DNA from: Epithemia pelagica
Taxonomy: Eukaryota > Bacillariophyta > Bacillariophyceae > Surirellales > Surirellaceae
NCBI GenBank assembly: GCA_946965045.2
Contig: OX337240.1
Span: 1,426,001 to 1,490,000 of the forward strand
Direction of reading: 5' to 3'
Length of the DNA stretch: 64,000 nt
The position numbers were made by a program, and so were the translations under genes. The notes beneath the pieces are model-generated. The model did no database searches, was not told the origin of the DNA, and saw only the letters and a program-made list of their open reading frames with translations. This document shows, piece after piece, positions 9,871-19,621 of this stretch (positions are counted from its first letter, which is position 1; the number at the start of each line of letters is the position of its first letter).

Positions 9871-11380
9871 TCACCGAGGACTAATGCTTCGATGTTGTTC
9901 AATCTGCCGTCGAGCCCATTGTAGCAACAGTTCGTATGTCAAAAAGGTGATACAAGTGTTGGGTAACACTCGAATCAAGGTAATGGGAAAACCGGCGTAA
10001 AACCCAAAGAGCCCATCCTTGGCATAAATTCGTGCACACGTGTCCAAAAATCCCACATGTTTCATGCGAGCGTCTTGCATGCGAGACCGAATCACTTCGT
10101 GGGGATACGATACCGAACAAGCCATCATTTTGGACATGGCACTGGCCACCAAAAATTCGACGGGCGCATTGTTACGTTTGTCCAATCGCATTCGTTTTTT
10201 CAAGGCTTCGTAGACAGGAAATTGAATGGCCACATGGGACAATCCAATGAGATTGGCCAACATGCCGCGCCAAAAAATCAGCAGGCCACCTTCTTGATAC
10301 AGCCCTCGTATCGTTTCCGAGACGGTTTTGGGTCGAATCGAAGAGGTAGGGGAGGCGGCCGTCATGACATGCAAGGCATCGGTTTGTAGCCGTGTCCGTA
10401 CGACAAACATGGGATTGCAAATTACATCGGCCACGGCCCCCGCAGTCACGGCCGATCCCAAGTGAATCCAGGTTGGACTAAAGCCAGGATAATGAATGGT
10501 CCAATGACGTTTCAAATCGTCGTACAGTGGAACTGTCACGATGCAATCGGCAGAATGCAGAAACAAAACACAGAAAGCAAACAAAGAAAGAGTTCATGAT
10601 GAAATGAGTTGGTCAGTGAATTCTCCATCAAAAAGACGTCTACGTCTGTAAAAGAGCCGGCGCTTTACTTCGACGTTCGCTTGTGGCTTTTGGTGCATAA
10701 ATGTCATTTTACTTACAGTAAATGCCCCAAAATGCCGGTACGGTCACCAAGGTCGCCGCCAATCCTCGAAAACAACCCGCAAATCCTTCTTTTTGAATAA
10801 TTTCTCTCATGAGCAAGGGAATATTGGCCAAGTGTCCTCGTTGGCTCACGACCCAACTCCCGACTTGCGGTTGTTGTTGTGGCTGCTGGACAAAGACATC
10901 GCCCCAGACTTGCAATCGAGTCCGAACCAAATCCAAGGGCGCACACAAAATACTCGCCAAGGCCGAACTCCCGGCACCGGCAACCAAGGAAGACCACATG
11001 TAAATGGGATCACGATGCAAATGCAAGTCCAAGGGTGCCGCCGACGACGACGAACCCTCTGGGGATGATGGTGGTGGTGCTTGTATGGATTGGGATGGAG
11101 TAGTGTTGGTCCCCATGAATTTCTTTTTGTTGTCCCAGGAAAACAGTGAAGTTGGATTGAAGCGTGAGGATAAGCTTGCTTTGGTAGTTTCCGGGGATGT
11201 TGACGACGACGATTCCGAAGATGAAGACGATGCCATGGTGTCAATGGACGGGTTGTTACTGCGATGATTGCGGTTACCGAACTTGATGGACGACGATGGC
11301 TGCAGGCTAACCAAGAAAAACACAATGACCAAGACGGCGTGCTGAGAAATCCAACAAGAAGGAAACAACCAACGTCTCAT
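9871..11380 (-). CDS. Mitochondrial carrier family (SLC25) protein, nucleotide/NAD/folate-type subfamily, two exons
   Basis: Exon 1 is 10717-11380 and exon 2 is 9871-10532; intron 10533-10716 (184 bp, GTAAGT donor, GACAG acceptor). The junction restores FWGIYFPLYDDLKRHW, the expected end of a carrier repeat, and the product is 441 aa. Three carrier signatures are visible: PLDLVRTRLQ, PMFVVRTRLQ and PHEVIRSRMQ. The third (YPHEV-x-R-x-R-x-Q) is typical of the pyrimidine-nucleotide/NAD/folate branch (SLC25A32, A33, A36 and Ndt-type). The N-terminus is unusual for a carrier: about 145 residues of extension beginning with a hydrophobic stretch (AVLVIVFFLVSLQ) and a Ser-rich region. This could be a signal peptide for plastid targeting or could be bypassed by starting at a later ATG. 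Transported substrate is not determinable. Confidence 0.87.
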
Positions 11381-11868
11381 GGAGCAAAGACACTGTTCCT
11401 CCTCCTTCTTTTGACTCTACAATAATCAATAAAAGCCCACAATACTGTCGGCCGCATTCGCATGGAAAATGGAAATGTTCTCATGTGATTGATGGAAGAA
11501 TGGGTCACGCCACGCACGTCTCAAATGGGACTCATCTAATGCCTATCGAAGAAGAGGGGTAGAAAAAGCCACCATATCTCTAGCTAGAGCTAGTTTCGAA
11601 TGGGAGTTCACAAAACACTATCAACTACCCTCGCAACTCTGGATGGCCACAGCTCATTATGGTGTTCGATTTCCATCCCTTTCAATAATGCTCTACTCTA
11701 GTAGCGAGAGCGAGTCATTTTGGTGGATTGGTCGTTTGTCTCCCTGTCGTGCACTCGAGGTCGAGGCGTCTTTTGCATACCCGTGACGACTGTGTGCCTG
11801 CCTTCGCTCGCTTTCTCATTCTCGAATGAGCGTCTCATTTGTTGCCAAGTAGAACGTTTGTTTGTTTC
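11381..11868. other. Intergenic: upstream of carrier gene
   Basis: 488 bp between the carrier 5' end and the 3' end of the dephospho-CoA kinase gene. No coding or structured feature recognised. Confidence 0.4.
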
Positions 11869-13563
11869 TTACGCCGCCGGGAGAGGAGGTTTGTTCCACA
11901 AAAGATAGGTCATGCCACCGGTCAAGGTAATTGTGACCAGGAGTAAAATGTGTGCGGCCGAGACACCGACTCCGTACAAGCGATGGCCCCATTCTTGGTC
12001 CACCATGTGTTCCAACTCGTGTCGTACTTGATCTCGATCGTCACCATTGACCAAGACCAAAGTGGCTCGTCGTTCCTTTTCGGCCAAGGACAATTGTGCT
12101 TGAATCCGATTGCGACAATCCTCCTCCGACCAGTCGGCATGACGGTGTCGCAACCGGTTCCATTGGACGGTAGAATCCGGCACGGTGACCATGACACTGA
12201 GACAAAACAAGTGTTGCAAGAACCAGGATTTGCTTTCAAACAACAAGGGCACTTCGGCCACGGTAAAATCGGCCCCCGACCACCAACATCCATAACAACA
12301 CCGTTGGAACAAGATCCAAAAAATGCGGGCATGTGTCAATCGATTCAAGGTCCGACGATGGGCCGTGTCACCAAAAATGACGGCACCCAATTTGGTCCGA
12401 TCAATCAAGGGAGGAACCATTGACGACGAGGACGCCCCATCTTCCTTCTCCTTGTTGTTGTCGTTGTCGACAAAGATATCGTACTGGTCAAAGGCGCGAC
12501 AGACGTTGGCATAGACGGATTCGTGAGGTTGAACCGAATACCCCTTTTCCTTGCTCGATAGTTCTTGTGGAGGGAGCAAGATTTCGTGTCCAATCTTGTC
12601 GCAATCAATGACATAAAAGGTATACGATTCCGCCTCGGGCTTGTCGTCGTCGTCATTGTCATTGTCGTTGGTGGCCTCATTGGATGGTGGATGGGACGAG
12701 TCGGAAGAAGGTGTTGTTGTGGCAGACTCGTCCTTGTTGTTGTTGTTGTTGTTTGTTTCATTCTTGTTCTTGTCTTGGTCCTCATTCTGGCTGTCGGTCG
12801 TCGTTGTGGTGGAGGTTTCTTGAAGCATGTTGAGAATGGTAGATTTTCCCGTCGCAATGCCACCGGTAATGGCAATGGGAGCCAATCCTTGTCCCAAGGA
12901 AAGACCTACCATGACAAAGGCCATGCGTAGTGTCAAAACACATCCCAATGCCACGGGAGTCAAAACATCGCTAGGCAATTGAATGTAGCACTCGTGTCCC
13001 CACATGGTTTGCAACCACGACCACCCATCGACGCACATCCAGTGGAGCCAGGAGAGAACCATCGTCATGGGTGTCGTCGTTGTTGTTGTCATCGAGGACG
13101 ACAATGGAAACATGCCGGGTGTTGGCAAGCATTTGGCACTGGGCAAGACCAGTTCCAATACGACATCGGCCACTACGATGGCCGTCCAGGCATTCCAGAC
13201 ATCGCGTCGGAGTATCGATCGCAAGAAGGAGAATGCATTGGTACAATTGAGGCGCAAAATCAATTGTCCCACGGGAAAACAAAGGGGAACGGTCAGACAC
13301 AGTCCCATTGCCACTTCATAGGCAATCATGGTGGGAGTCACGGGCCGACTTCCAAAGGTAAACAAGGCATTGGCGGTCGTAGTGCTTGTGGTAAAGGTTG
13401 GAAGAGTGCGGAGGAATTGGAGCGATGGTGGAAGGATGTCTGACGTTTGCAAGCAGTTCCATCCTAGCAAGGGGACCGATACTAGAGACGAAATCAAAAC
13501 CATGCTAAATGTATCAATCAATTGACGTTGTGAGAAATGGAATGGCGTGTATGGTACATGCAA
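11869..13563 (-). CDS. Dephospho-CoA kinase domain protein with membrane anchors
   Basis: Intronless ORF of 564 aa. Residues about 230-520 carry the CoaE/DPCK fold: P-loop APIAITGGIATGKST (about 225-240), FYVIDCDKIGHEIL (equivalent of the DAD-x-x-x-H region), IDRTKLGAVIFGD and HARIFWIL, VAEVPLLFESK, then the lid-like RLRHRHADWSEEDCRNRIQAQ. The family phosphorylates the 3'-OH of dephospho-CoA, the last step of CoA synthesis. CoaE proteins are normally about 200-230 aa. Here about 220 residues of hydrophobic N-terminal region with several membrane segments precede the kinase, an Asn/Asp/Thr-rich insert of about 70 aa follows the P-loop, and a C-terminal hydrophobic anchor (AAHILLLVTITLTGGMTYLLW) ends the protein. 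So the enzyme is predicted to be membrane-tethered; which membrane is unknown. Confidence 0.85.
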   Translation of the reverse strand: MHVPYTPFHFSQRQLIDTFSMVLISSLVSVPLLGWNCLQTSDILPPSLQFLRTLPTFTTSTTTANALFTFGSRPVTPTMIAYEVAMGLCLTVPLCFPVGQLILRLNCTNAFSFLRSILRRDVWNAWTAIVVADVVLELVLPSAKCLPTPGMFPLSSSMTTTTTTPMTMVLSWLHWMCVDGWSWLQTMWGHECYIQLPSDVLTPVALGCVLTLRMAFVMVGLSLGQGLAPIAITGGIATGKSTILNMLQETSTTTTTDSQNEDQDKNKNETNNNNNNKDESATTTPSSDSSHPPSNEATNDNDNDDDDKPEAESYTFYVIDCDKIGHEILLPPQELSSKEKGYSVQPHESVYANVCRAFDQYDIFVDNDNNKEKEDGASSSSMVPPLIDRTKLGAVIFGDTAHRRTLNRLTHARIFWILFQRCCYGCWWSGADFTVAEVPLLFESKSWFLQHLFCLSVMVTVPDSTVQWNRLRHRHADWSEEDCRNRIQAQLSLAEKERRATLVLVNGDDRDQVRHELEHMVDQEWGHRLYGVGVSAAHILLLVTITLTGGMTYLLWNKPPLPAA

Positions 13564-14084
13564 TCGGATATATCGAATATCGAATGACTCTCCAACTCAA
13601 ATTAGTTTTGGAGAATGGCATCATTAATCTCCAGCAAGTGATGGAAGATTCCACCATGCTACGTAAATAGTAAACGTAATAAGTTCGTCGCTGTGACCGT
13701 TCGGGCGTACCTTCATCTTTCGGATGGCGTGGGGACTGGAACGTGGGTTGGACCCTTACTAAGAATGAACCAGCCAAACATCCGTTCACAAATCCATGTC
13801 GGAAGATCGGAACTCGGAACTCGGAACACTTTTTCAACTCGCATCTCGCATAGAAGTTTTGTGTCGTGCTGTGGGTCCCGACAACGTCGCTTTGTAGATG
13901 ATCAAAGGGGATGCAGGTCCCTTTCACATTCTTGTGCTTGAAGCTGTAATGGTCTAACGCAATCCATATCATAGGAAGAAAGAACAAGTCCACACTCAGA
14001 GTCTTTTTACCATCCTTAGCAGTTTCGGCTCAATTTGGCACGATTGAAGAGCCCCAGGAACCAAACACAACAATCTTATTCTGG
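13564..14084. other. Divergent intergenic region
   Basis: 521 bp between the 5' ends of the dephospho-CoA kinase gene (minus) and the VPS13-like gene (plus), so it should contain both promoters. Nothing else recognised. Confidence 0.4.
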
Positions 14085-17000
14085 TTGAGCGTCTGTTTCA
14101 TCATGAAGAGATTCTTGCAATCGTCCAATACGAATGAAAACAATGGCAACAAGAAAGACGACAGCCACAACGACGGTTCGAGCCAACCCAAGAAGAAGAA
14201 GGTCCAATGGTGGTGGGCATCCATGGTAGCTCGGTGGTTGTCGGACTGGTTGGGCATCGACCTGGACCCTACGAGTATGCAAACGCGCTTGTTTCGCAAT
14301 GCCGGTATCACCTTGCGCAATGTACCCCTCAAACAACAACATTCAAAAGAACAATCACCAGAACAAGAACAAGTTCCGTATCGAGGGTGGATCGATTTGG
14401 TGGAATTGCAGTGGAAGTGGACCGTGACAGGTCACATGACCAATGTCACCTTGTTGGTGTCGGGAGTCCATGTAACACTTTTGCCGTTGCCAACCACGCC
14501 GGATCCAACCTCACACGAATCCATCTCTTGTCCAAACAAGCCATGCAAGGAGGAGGATAATACTACCAGTAGTGACGACCAAGGCAACGAGGATCCGTGG
14601 GACTATGAACTTGTTTCCCCATTTGAAGAAGCAACCCTGGGGATACCAGCTTCATCATCATCGTCGTCGTCCGATCAGAATCACCAAAATGCCTCCAATG
14701 ACACCACCAAGTGGCGAACCAATCGATACCTTCAACATATATTGGATCAATTGACCTTGACGATTGAAACTGTTATCATTACAGTCGATCTAGATACCAA
14801 CGAAAGGTTCGAACTTGCAATGGGCCATCTGGAATTGAAACCAACAAATGTGCCTGGCAGTACCAACACTTCCACCACCTCCACGACGGGTCCGTTGCAT
14901 CAACAACTGCAAGTGCGAGGATTGCAAGCACGTATTTTGGTGCTCCAAGAACAAGAACAGCAAGACAACAAGACTCTTGGTGACAACCACACAAGAGGCA
15001 TGGACCAAGCGTTCGTGTCATCTTCGCTAATCGTTGTAGATTCCTGGCCAGTGATGAATTCGTGGCATGGTGTGTTGCAAATTCAACGCATTGAGGGTCG
15101 TCGCTTTGTCGACAGTCTCTGGTCGGGCTTGTGCATTCATGGAGTGGAACCGAGCTGTGCCCCCCTGCGTATTCATTGGTCGTCATCCCTCTGGCGCATT
15201 GGGCCATTTGTGGAGACGTGGCAGCGTCGTTTCCAACAGAACAAGCCGCAGAGGAGTCACAATGAAACCGGAGAGCTGGCATCGACCGGCAGCACCGCAC
15301 CAGCCACGGCGTTTTGTCCGAGTCAATTCACCTTGCCCTTCTCCTCCATAGACTTGGTCTTGGAGGAAACGGGGAATGTTGTATCTCTGCAAAACTGCCA
15401 ATGGTCGCTTCAGGGAGATGGATCTCATGACTGGACCTTTCAGGGGAGTCCCATGGTGTACTCGACGAAATCGAGTTCGGTGATTGTCCCCGTCAAGTGG
15501 CACGTGGATTGGACGAAGCATTGCGTCCATGTCATGTCCACACAGGGGACCTCTCCTGAGGCAACACGAGAGGACGAGCAAGAGTCGAAATCCGCGGTGT
15601 CACCAACATGCCAGGGACCCTATCCTCGACTGGAATTCAATCTTGAAGACTGGAAGACCCTGGTTGAAGGAACCAAGACCATTTGGTTGGATTTGTTTCA
15701 TTCTTCCGTATCATCCTCCCTTTCCGCCCACAGCTGCCAAGGGCACGTGGCAGAAACAAGCCCGCCCCCGAGCACGGCTCCAGCAATAACGACCTTGCAA
15801 ACAGGGTGGTCTCTTGAGTTTGGAAATGAGTTGGCCGTCCGATTCAAACGCCGGACAAGCCCCAATGACAATGACAGTCCACTGTGCGAGGAGGAGGAGG
15901 AGGAGGAGTGGATCGAGTGCGGCCTCCGTGGACTCCAGACGCAATGGGAACCAACGACAGCAGGAGGAGGAGGTTGTCGTGTCGAGTGGGATCGCATCCA
16001 AGTTACAACAAATTGGACAGCAAATCAACCAGTGCTATCGCTTCCGTCAGGACAATGGGATAGTGGCTCCAATCAATTGGTTTTCAACGATGCTCAGGAA
16101 TCCGTCATCACTCTTGATCAACATGGTATCCAAAAACTTTACATGTTGTGGAAAGAACTCTATTTATCGCAAATCTTTGTACAAGAGTCTCGAGCGACGC
16201 CTTCTCCTCTTTCATTGCCTCTGGAAGAGCATACGGCATCACCGTCTTCCTTCCGTCCTTCTACACTGCAGCTGTCTCTTCCCAAAATCCGGGTCAACTG
16301 GTGGAGCCCTGACGACAGTTTGCGACCTGTTGAGCCGTCGAAGCAGGTGATTCTTGTGGATTCGATGTGTATCAACGCGGACCTTGAAAATGATACATTA
16401 TGTATGGGTTGGAACTCTTTGGAGATGAGAGATGATAATACTCAAATGGTCTTCTCTTTACGCGAGATTGGAAACCTCAAGCTTCAACAGGTCAAAGGAT
16501 CCTTCGTTTCCTGTTCGATTGGTGAGAGTGGTACATTGGATTGTCGCATAACGTTACCCGGCGATCGATGGCTTGACCTCAAAGTAGAGTCTCCTACAGT
16601 TCGACGGCCATCCGAAACAGAAGCTGGTTCTCCTAGTAGCCCGCCGTTTGTTGTCGAATGGAAGCGTTTGGAAATTGCTCATTGCAGTTCAATTGGAGAG
16701 AGAGTCGATTTATCGGTCCCAGCTGCAACGTCCGATGGACAAACAATCTCGATCTCCGAGCAACTATCGGTGGAGGCGTCAACGCTTTCAGCGTTTGGTT
16801 CCTTCTCCTCATTTGTATCTCAAGTGGCGAGATGCTTTTCCTTCATGGGCAACATGAACATGTTGTTTGAATGTCCGGTTCGACTTAAAATGGCCGCATG
16901 CTGTATAAGTGTTGAATCAGTCGATCTCATTATGAACAACGTGGAAGTTGATGGTATAATGTGTTCCTGTGAAAGGATCCGGGCTCGCGGAGTTAACGGC

Positions 17001-19373
17001 AAAGAGAGCTTACTTTGTCTTGAGGCTTTGTCCATCTTTGTCTCAAATGACGACACTCTCTGCATCCAATCAACCTTTTCGGTGGTTGCAGCCTCACTGA
17101 ACGATACTGTCCGTATCTCGTCACCCATTGATAATGTTGTAGCAACTTTCCATGGAAATCTTTTTCACCCGGCGGGACATGGCGACGCACGCAGCACCGC
17201 GTATGTCCCGTTCCATTGTGATATCGCTGTCAAAACAGTGAAACTTGACGTTTTACCCACCACAAATGATTCCGAAATCGATTTATCGAGTTCCGTTCAA
17301 TTGGACCAAAGCAAGCTCTCGATAAAGAATGTTGGGTCTTTTGTTCATTGGGCTTTTTCCTGTGAGCACCTCTGCTGTTGGCGAACGCGGCATTCCCCTT
17401 TTCAGACCGATTTGAAGGGTTTGGAGGTGAGCTCCAAGACCAATCCCCAGCAAAATCTTTCCACGTCGCATCTTTCGATTCCATGTGTGGGTGAACTCTG
17501 TGAGCTCAATCTTTCAATTCAAAGACTCCATCGACTTTCCAATGATACATATGCCCTTGTATCTCCGGTCGACGGAATAACGGCATCGTTACAGGGTGGT
17601 ATAATGATAATTCAGAGCCCTCGAGTGGAATTGGAGACACAGGCTCCCAATCGAGATTGTCATCGAATAACAAGATCGACATTTGTGCTCCCTCTCCCGG
17701 TTCAGGCACATGTGGACGAATGTGTTGTATTCAAGACATGCTCGGATGGGGAGCATTTGAAACTAGTATCTCTTGGGACGTCGTCCATATACTTCGAAAG
17801 GGCGCTAGGGGATGAAACAGGAGGAGTAAGAATCCAAATTGTCAAAGCTCTGGACGTTGTCTACCTCGAAACAATCCGTGTCCCAGAGATTAAGGCGTCG
17901 GCCATTGTTCGTCCGGAACGCTTGGACGTTTTCAGAAAGGTGGAAGTCCATTTGGACGCAGCAGAGATAACGGCAGACTTTTCTTCGGAAGAATGGAACA
18001 GACACTTGGCAGTTAACGAGTCTTCCCATCTTTATCAACTCCCACTAATACGTATTTCAGCATTTGAAGTTGTGCTTCATTTCAAGAAGGGCGTTGCAAG
18101 TGTCAGCGACGCAGTACTGAAGCTCTCGGCTGTAATCGGTAGCCATGAAAGTGACAGTAGTGTTCTGGTTGCTCATTATACTGATCAGATTAAGAAGCGG
18201 ATTCCTTACCTGTTTCTCAAGACAGATGTCCTCGGGGCAAATGTTGGTGATTCCATGAGCTCCGTTGCAGCGAGTGTCGCCTTTCGGTCCACGATTGGAG
18301 GCTCTGTCGCAGGTGTGGTTGGTTATGACGCCATAAGCTCGGCCATCTCCATGGGCAAAAAAAGTCGAGGTGCTGAACAAACGGAACGGTACAAGTTCGG
18401 TGACCTTTCTCGAGGTCTCGTGCAATCTGTCCGGGAAGCATCGAAGGCAGGCTCCCGCATGAGGGGAGACGATCAATACGAGTTAGGCGATGTCACGGCG
18501 GGTGCGGCGTCTGCTGCGATGCAGTATACTTCTGAAAACCGTGTCCGGCTTTCATCTGCCGTAGGATCAGGTATGGGAATGGCGGCAGGCTTTGCTATCG
18601 CAGGCCCTGTTGGGATGATTGGCGGTGCTTTGTTGGGTTCGAGAGCTGCTGGCGAAGTCGTGGCTCAGACTACCGGCGATCCAAAGAAGGACAAGAGTCG
18701 CCCAATGCTGAATGACAGTAGTCATCGCGCTCCTGGAAATGATCGTAAACCTGTGAAACACGGAAGTTCACGTGTCTCTGCCCCGCCTGAAAACATGTTC
18801 ACGGGTGCCACATCTCGGCGATCTGTATCCGTTTCGACCCGGTCTCAAACATCACAAAATTCCCACACACCACATCGGAGCACTGAGCAAAACCGACATG
18901 ACCTGTCCACAAACACGGCGAACCATCACAATCAACATGCACGAAATCTGACCTTGCCCTCTCCATCACTGGGACACTCCAATTCGCCTCACAACTGTAC
19001 AAGGGAACAAGTCATATCTTCGAGCCAACCATCTCCCACCCATAACGGCTCGGCGGATCGACGTCATCGTTCGTCGGCACTTGACCTCAAACAAGAACAA
19101 GGAAGTGACCGCCTTGTCTCCTCCGCACATGCGATGAAACAAGATCGGCGTAGACCCCAAAGCGGCTTTCGGGGCTCTCAATCTATGCAACAGCAGCGCC
19201 CGTCTCCAACAAGAGATAGTTCTCAACAGCAACCAGGAGAGACGGCAGATGGCTACAAGTTTGGAGACATAACTCGTGGTATCATCGCTCGGGGGAAGCA
19301 ACTACGAGGGGAAACAAAGGATTCCAACTATCGATTTGGTGATTTCACACGCGGTCTCTTTGGCGGACCTTGA
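14085..19373 (+). CDS. Very large chorein/VPS13-like protein with C-terminal glycine-zipper and YKFGDxxRG repeats
   Basis: Intronless ORF of 1,762 aa. Residues about 40-135 resemble a chorein N-terminal segment: an amphipathic start (MVARWLSDWLGIDLD), then NAGITLRNVPLK, WIDLVELQWKW and TNVTLLVSGVHVTLLPL, which follow the VPS13/ATG2 pattern of short beta strands. The long middle (about 150-1400) is mostly beta-rich with acidic low-complexity inserts and no cysteine or catalytic motif. The C-terminal part holds two small-residue hydrophobic segments (SVAFRSTIGGSVAGVVGYDA and SAVGSGMGMAAGFAIAGPVG) and four YKFGDxxRG-like motifs at residues 1436, 1465, 1724 and 1749, separated by a Ser/His/Gln-rich region. 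VPS13-type proteins are bridge-like lipid-transfer proteins at organelle contacts; that role is an inference from the N-terminus and architecture. An internal ATG at codon 7 (MKRFLQ) is an alternative start. Confidence 0.65.
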   Translation: MSVCFIMKRFLQSSNTNENNGNKKDDSHNDGSSQPKKKKVQWWWASMVARWLSDWLGIDLDPTSMQTRLFRNAGITLRNVPLKQQHSKEQSPEQEQVPYRGWIDLVELQWKWTVTGHMTNVTLLVSGVHVTLLPLPTTPDPTSHESISCPNKPCKEEDNTTSSDDQGNEDPWDYELVSPFEEATLGIPASSSSSSSDQNHQNASNDTTKWRTNRYLQHILDQLTLTIETVIITVDLDTNERFELAMGHLELKPTNVPGSTNTSTTSTTGPLHQQLQVRGLQARILVLQEQEQQDNKTLGDNHTRGMDQAFVSSSLIVVDSWPVMNSWHGVLQIQRIEGRRFVDSLWSGLCIHGVEPSCAPLRIHWSSSLWRIGPFVETWQRRFQQNKPQRSHNETGELASTGSTAPATAFCPSQFTLPFSSIDLVLEETGNVVSLQNCQWSLQGDGSHDWTFQGSPMVYSTKSSSVIVPVKWHVDWTKHCVHVMSTQGTSPEATREDEQESKSAVSPTCQGPYPRLEFNLEDWKTLVEGTKTIWLDLFHSSVSSSLSAHSCQGHVAETSPPPSTAPAITTLQTGWSLEFGNELAVRFKRRTSPNDNDSPLCEEEEEEEWIECGLRGLQTQWEPTTAGGGGCRVEWDRIQVTTNWTANQPVLSLPSGQWDSGSNQLVFNDAQESVITLDQHGIQKLYMLWKELYLSQIFVQESRATPSPLSLPLEEHTASPSSFRPSTLQLSLPKIRVNWWSPDDSLRPVEPSKQVILVDSMCINADLENDTLCMGWNSLEMRDDNTQMVFSLREIGNLKLQQVKGSFVSCSIGESGTLDCRITLPGDRWLDLKVESPTVRRPSETEAGSPSSPPFVVEWKRLEIAHCSSIGERVDLSVPAATSDGQTISISEQLSVEASTLSAFGSFSSFVSQVARCFSFMGNMNMLFECPVRLKMAACCISVESVDLIMNNVEVDGIMCSCERIRARGVNGKESLLCLEALSIFVSNDDTLCIQSTFSVVAASLNDTVRISSPIDNVVATFHGNLFHPAGHGDARSTAYVPFHCDIAVKTVKLDVLPTTNDSEIDLSSSVQLDQSKLSIKNVGSFVHWAFSCEHLCCWRTRHSPFQTDLKGLEVSSKTNPQQNLSTSHLSIPCVGELCELNLSIQRLHRLSNDTYALVSPVDGITASLQGGIMIIQSPRVELETQAPNRDCHRITRSTFVLPLPVQAHVDECVVFKTCSDGEHLKLVSLGTSSIYFERALGDETGGVRIQIVKALDVVYLETIRVPEIKASAIVRPERLDVFRKVEVHLDAAEITADFSSEEWNRHLAVNESSHLYQLPLIRISAFEVVLHFKKGVASVSDAVLKLSAVIGSHESDSSVLVAHYTDQIKKRIPYLFLKTDVLGANVGDSMSSVAASVAFRSTIGGSVAGVVGYDAISSAISMGKKSRGAEQTERYKFGDLSRGLVQSVREASKAGSRMRGDDQYELGDVTAGAASAAMQYTSENRVRLSSAVGSGMGMAAGFAIAGPVGMIGGALLGSRAAGEVVAQTTGDPKKDKSRPMLNDSSHRAPGNDRKPVKHGSSRVSAPPENMFTGATSRRSVSVSTRSQTSQNSHTPHRSTEQNRHDLSTNTANHHNQHARNLTLPSPSLGHSNSPHNCTREQVISSSQPSPTHNGSADRRHRSSALDLKQEQGSDRLVSSAHAMKQDRRRPQSGFRGSQSMQQQRPSPTRDSSQQQPGETADGYKFGDITRGIIARGKQLRGETKDSNYRFGDFTRGLFGGP
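18390..19373 (+). repeat. Four dispersed YKFGDxxRG peptide-motif repeats
   Basis: Within the VPS13-like CDS the motif appears as YKFGDLSRG (18390), YELGDVTAG (18477), YKFGDITRG (19254) and YRFGDFTRG (19329, at the extreme C-terminus). Spacing is uneven and the flanks differ, so these look like short functional motifs rather than a recent tandem duplication. Confidence 0.7.
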
Positions 19374-19621
19374 CCCAGTACGATATTCTTAGAGACGATA
19401 GCAGAGCTGCCTAATTTGGTTTGTTGGATCAGTAAGACTTTGAAATATTGGGAGAAGACGGCGCTTTGCCTCACGACATCGTCCGATTATTTACTCTAGT
19501 CTGCTTCGACCACAAAGGAAACACTTGGTTTTCGCCACAAGAGTGGCATATTATCGCACTCTCAAATTGTCTGCAAGCGATTGGGAATTTATGGCGTGGT
19601 ACTGACAGTCAACGAAATAGT

